The translations under genes and the position numbers were made by a program. Under the pieces are notes generated by a model. The model searched no databases. It saw nothing but the letters and a program-made list of their open reading frames with translations, and had not been told where the DNA came from. A stretch of DNA of 64,000 bases, from assembly GCF_027627455.1 (NCBI RefSeq), contig NZ_CP115483.1:3038001-3102000 (forward strand), written 5' to 3'. The first letter of the stretch is position 1; every line of letters begins with the position of its first letter. Positions 63,998 to 64,000 of the stretch are shown here, piece after piece. The stretch comes from Sphingobacterium sp. SYP-B4668 (GTDB taxonomy: Bacteria; Bacteroidota; Bacteroidia; Sphingobacteriales; Sphingobacteriaceae).

Positions 63998-64000
63998 TTT

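Overview
This window comes from a Bacteroidota chromosome, most probably a Sphingobacteriaceae member close to Sphingobacterium. The evidence is a SusC/SusD pair with FecR anti-sigma and ECF sigma factor, many lipobox and signal-peptide proteins, TAnnTTTG-type -7 promoter boxes, a Bacteroidetes-type TraG, and AT-rich intergenic DNA. All protein names come from motifs read by eye; no database search was run. There is no complete rRNA or tRNA gene and no CRISPR array.

Region A (1 to about 17 kb) is an accessory, mobile-element-scarred region. It holds a LytTR regulator with an intradiol-dioxygenase-like lipoprotein and a YceI lipoprotein (1302-3501). The 3' part of a conjugation gene traG (4404-5339) is cut by an insertion sequence with palindromic ends (about 5267-6761). 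A second, decayed piece of the same IS lies at about 12520-12798. Between the two IS pieces is an intact electrophile or carbonyl-reduction cassette on the minus strand: TetR regulator, Old Yellow Enzyme, three short-chain dehydrogenases and a quinone-oxidoreductase-like enzyme. A matching operator-like palindrome precedes both tetR and the enzyme operon. Right of this comes a patchwork of fragments: a TetR C-terminus, a GC-richer type-B carboxylesterase piece, an AraC regulator lacking its N-terminus, an SDR with an intact AraC regulator, and an ArsR/AraC chimera. A tRNA-Ser-3'-like sequence and a terminator at about 16.8 kb may mark the edge of the element.

Region B (17.6-45.7 kb) looks like ordinary chromosome. 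It carries an exported oligoendopeptidase F and a polysaccharide-utilization-type locus (sigma, FecR, SusC, SusD, a nuclease-fold lipoprotein, a sialate-O-acetylesterase-like protein). Then come a DoxX-like membrane protein, a metallophosphoesterase, a pentapeptide-repeat protein, YbaK, class I aldolase, a DUF4397-like lipoprotein, an AGCS symporter and an ABC-F ATPase with a structured leader. It ends with a four-gene minus-strand group of DUF1549/DUF1553 cytochrome protein, DUF1501 protein, TIM-barrel isomerase and DUF2231/cytochrome/LRR protein.

Region C (46-57.5 kb plus 61.4-63.2 kb) is a fucosylated-glycan locus. Enzymes are a GH95-like protein, two GH29 alpha-L-fucosidases and a GH110-like alpha-1,3-galactosidase. 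The sugar is handled by a lipoprotein mutarotase, an SSS symporter, an SDR and an L-fuconate-dehydratase-like enolase-superfamily enzyme. This fits the non-phosphorylating oxidative route for L-fucose; the lactonase and final cleavage enzymes are not in the window. The locus is eroding: it holds a decayed GH95 copy, a frameshifted lipoprotein gene and a 3' fragment. Direct repeats with a 21-bp period precede the GH110 and the large GH29 genes and may be a shared regulator site. The phosphate uptake operon pstS-pstC-pstA-pstB sits between fucosidase and GH110 genes, and a small lipoprotein gene with a heptamer tandem repeat closes the window.
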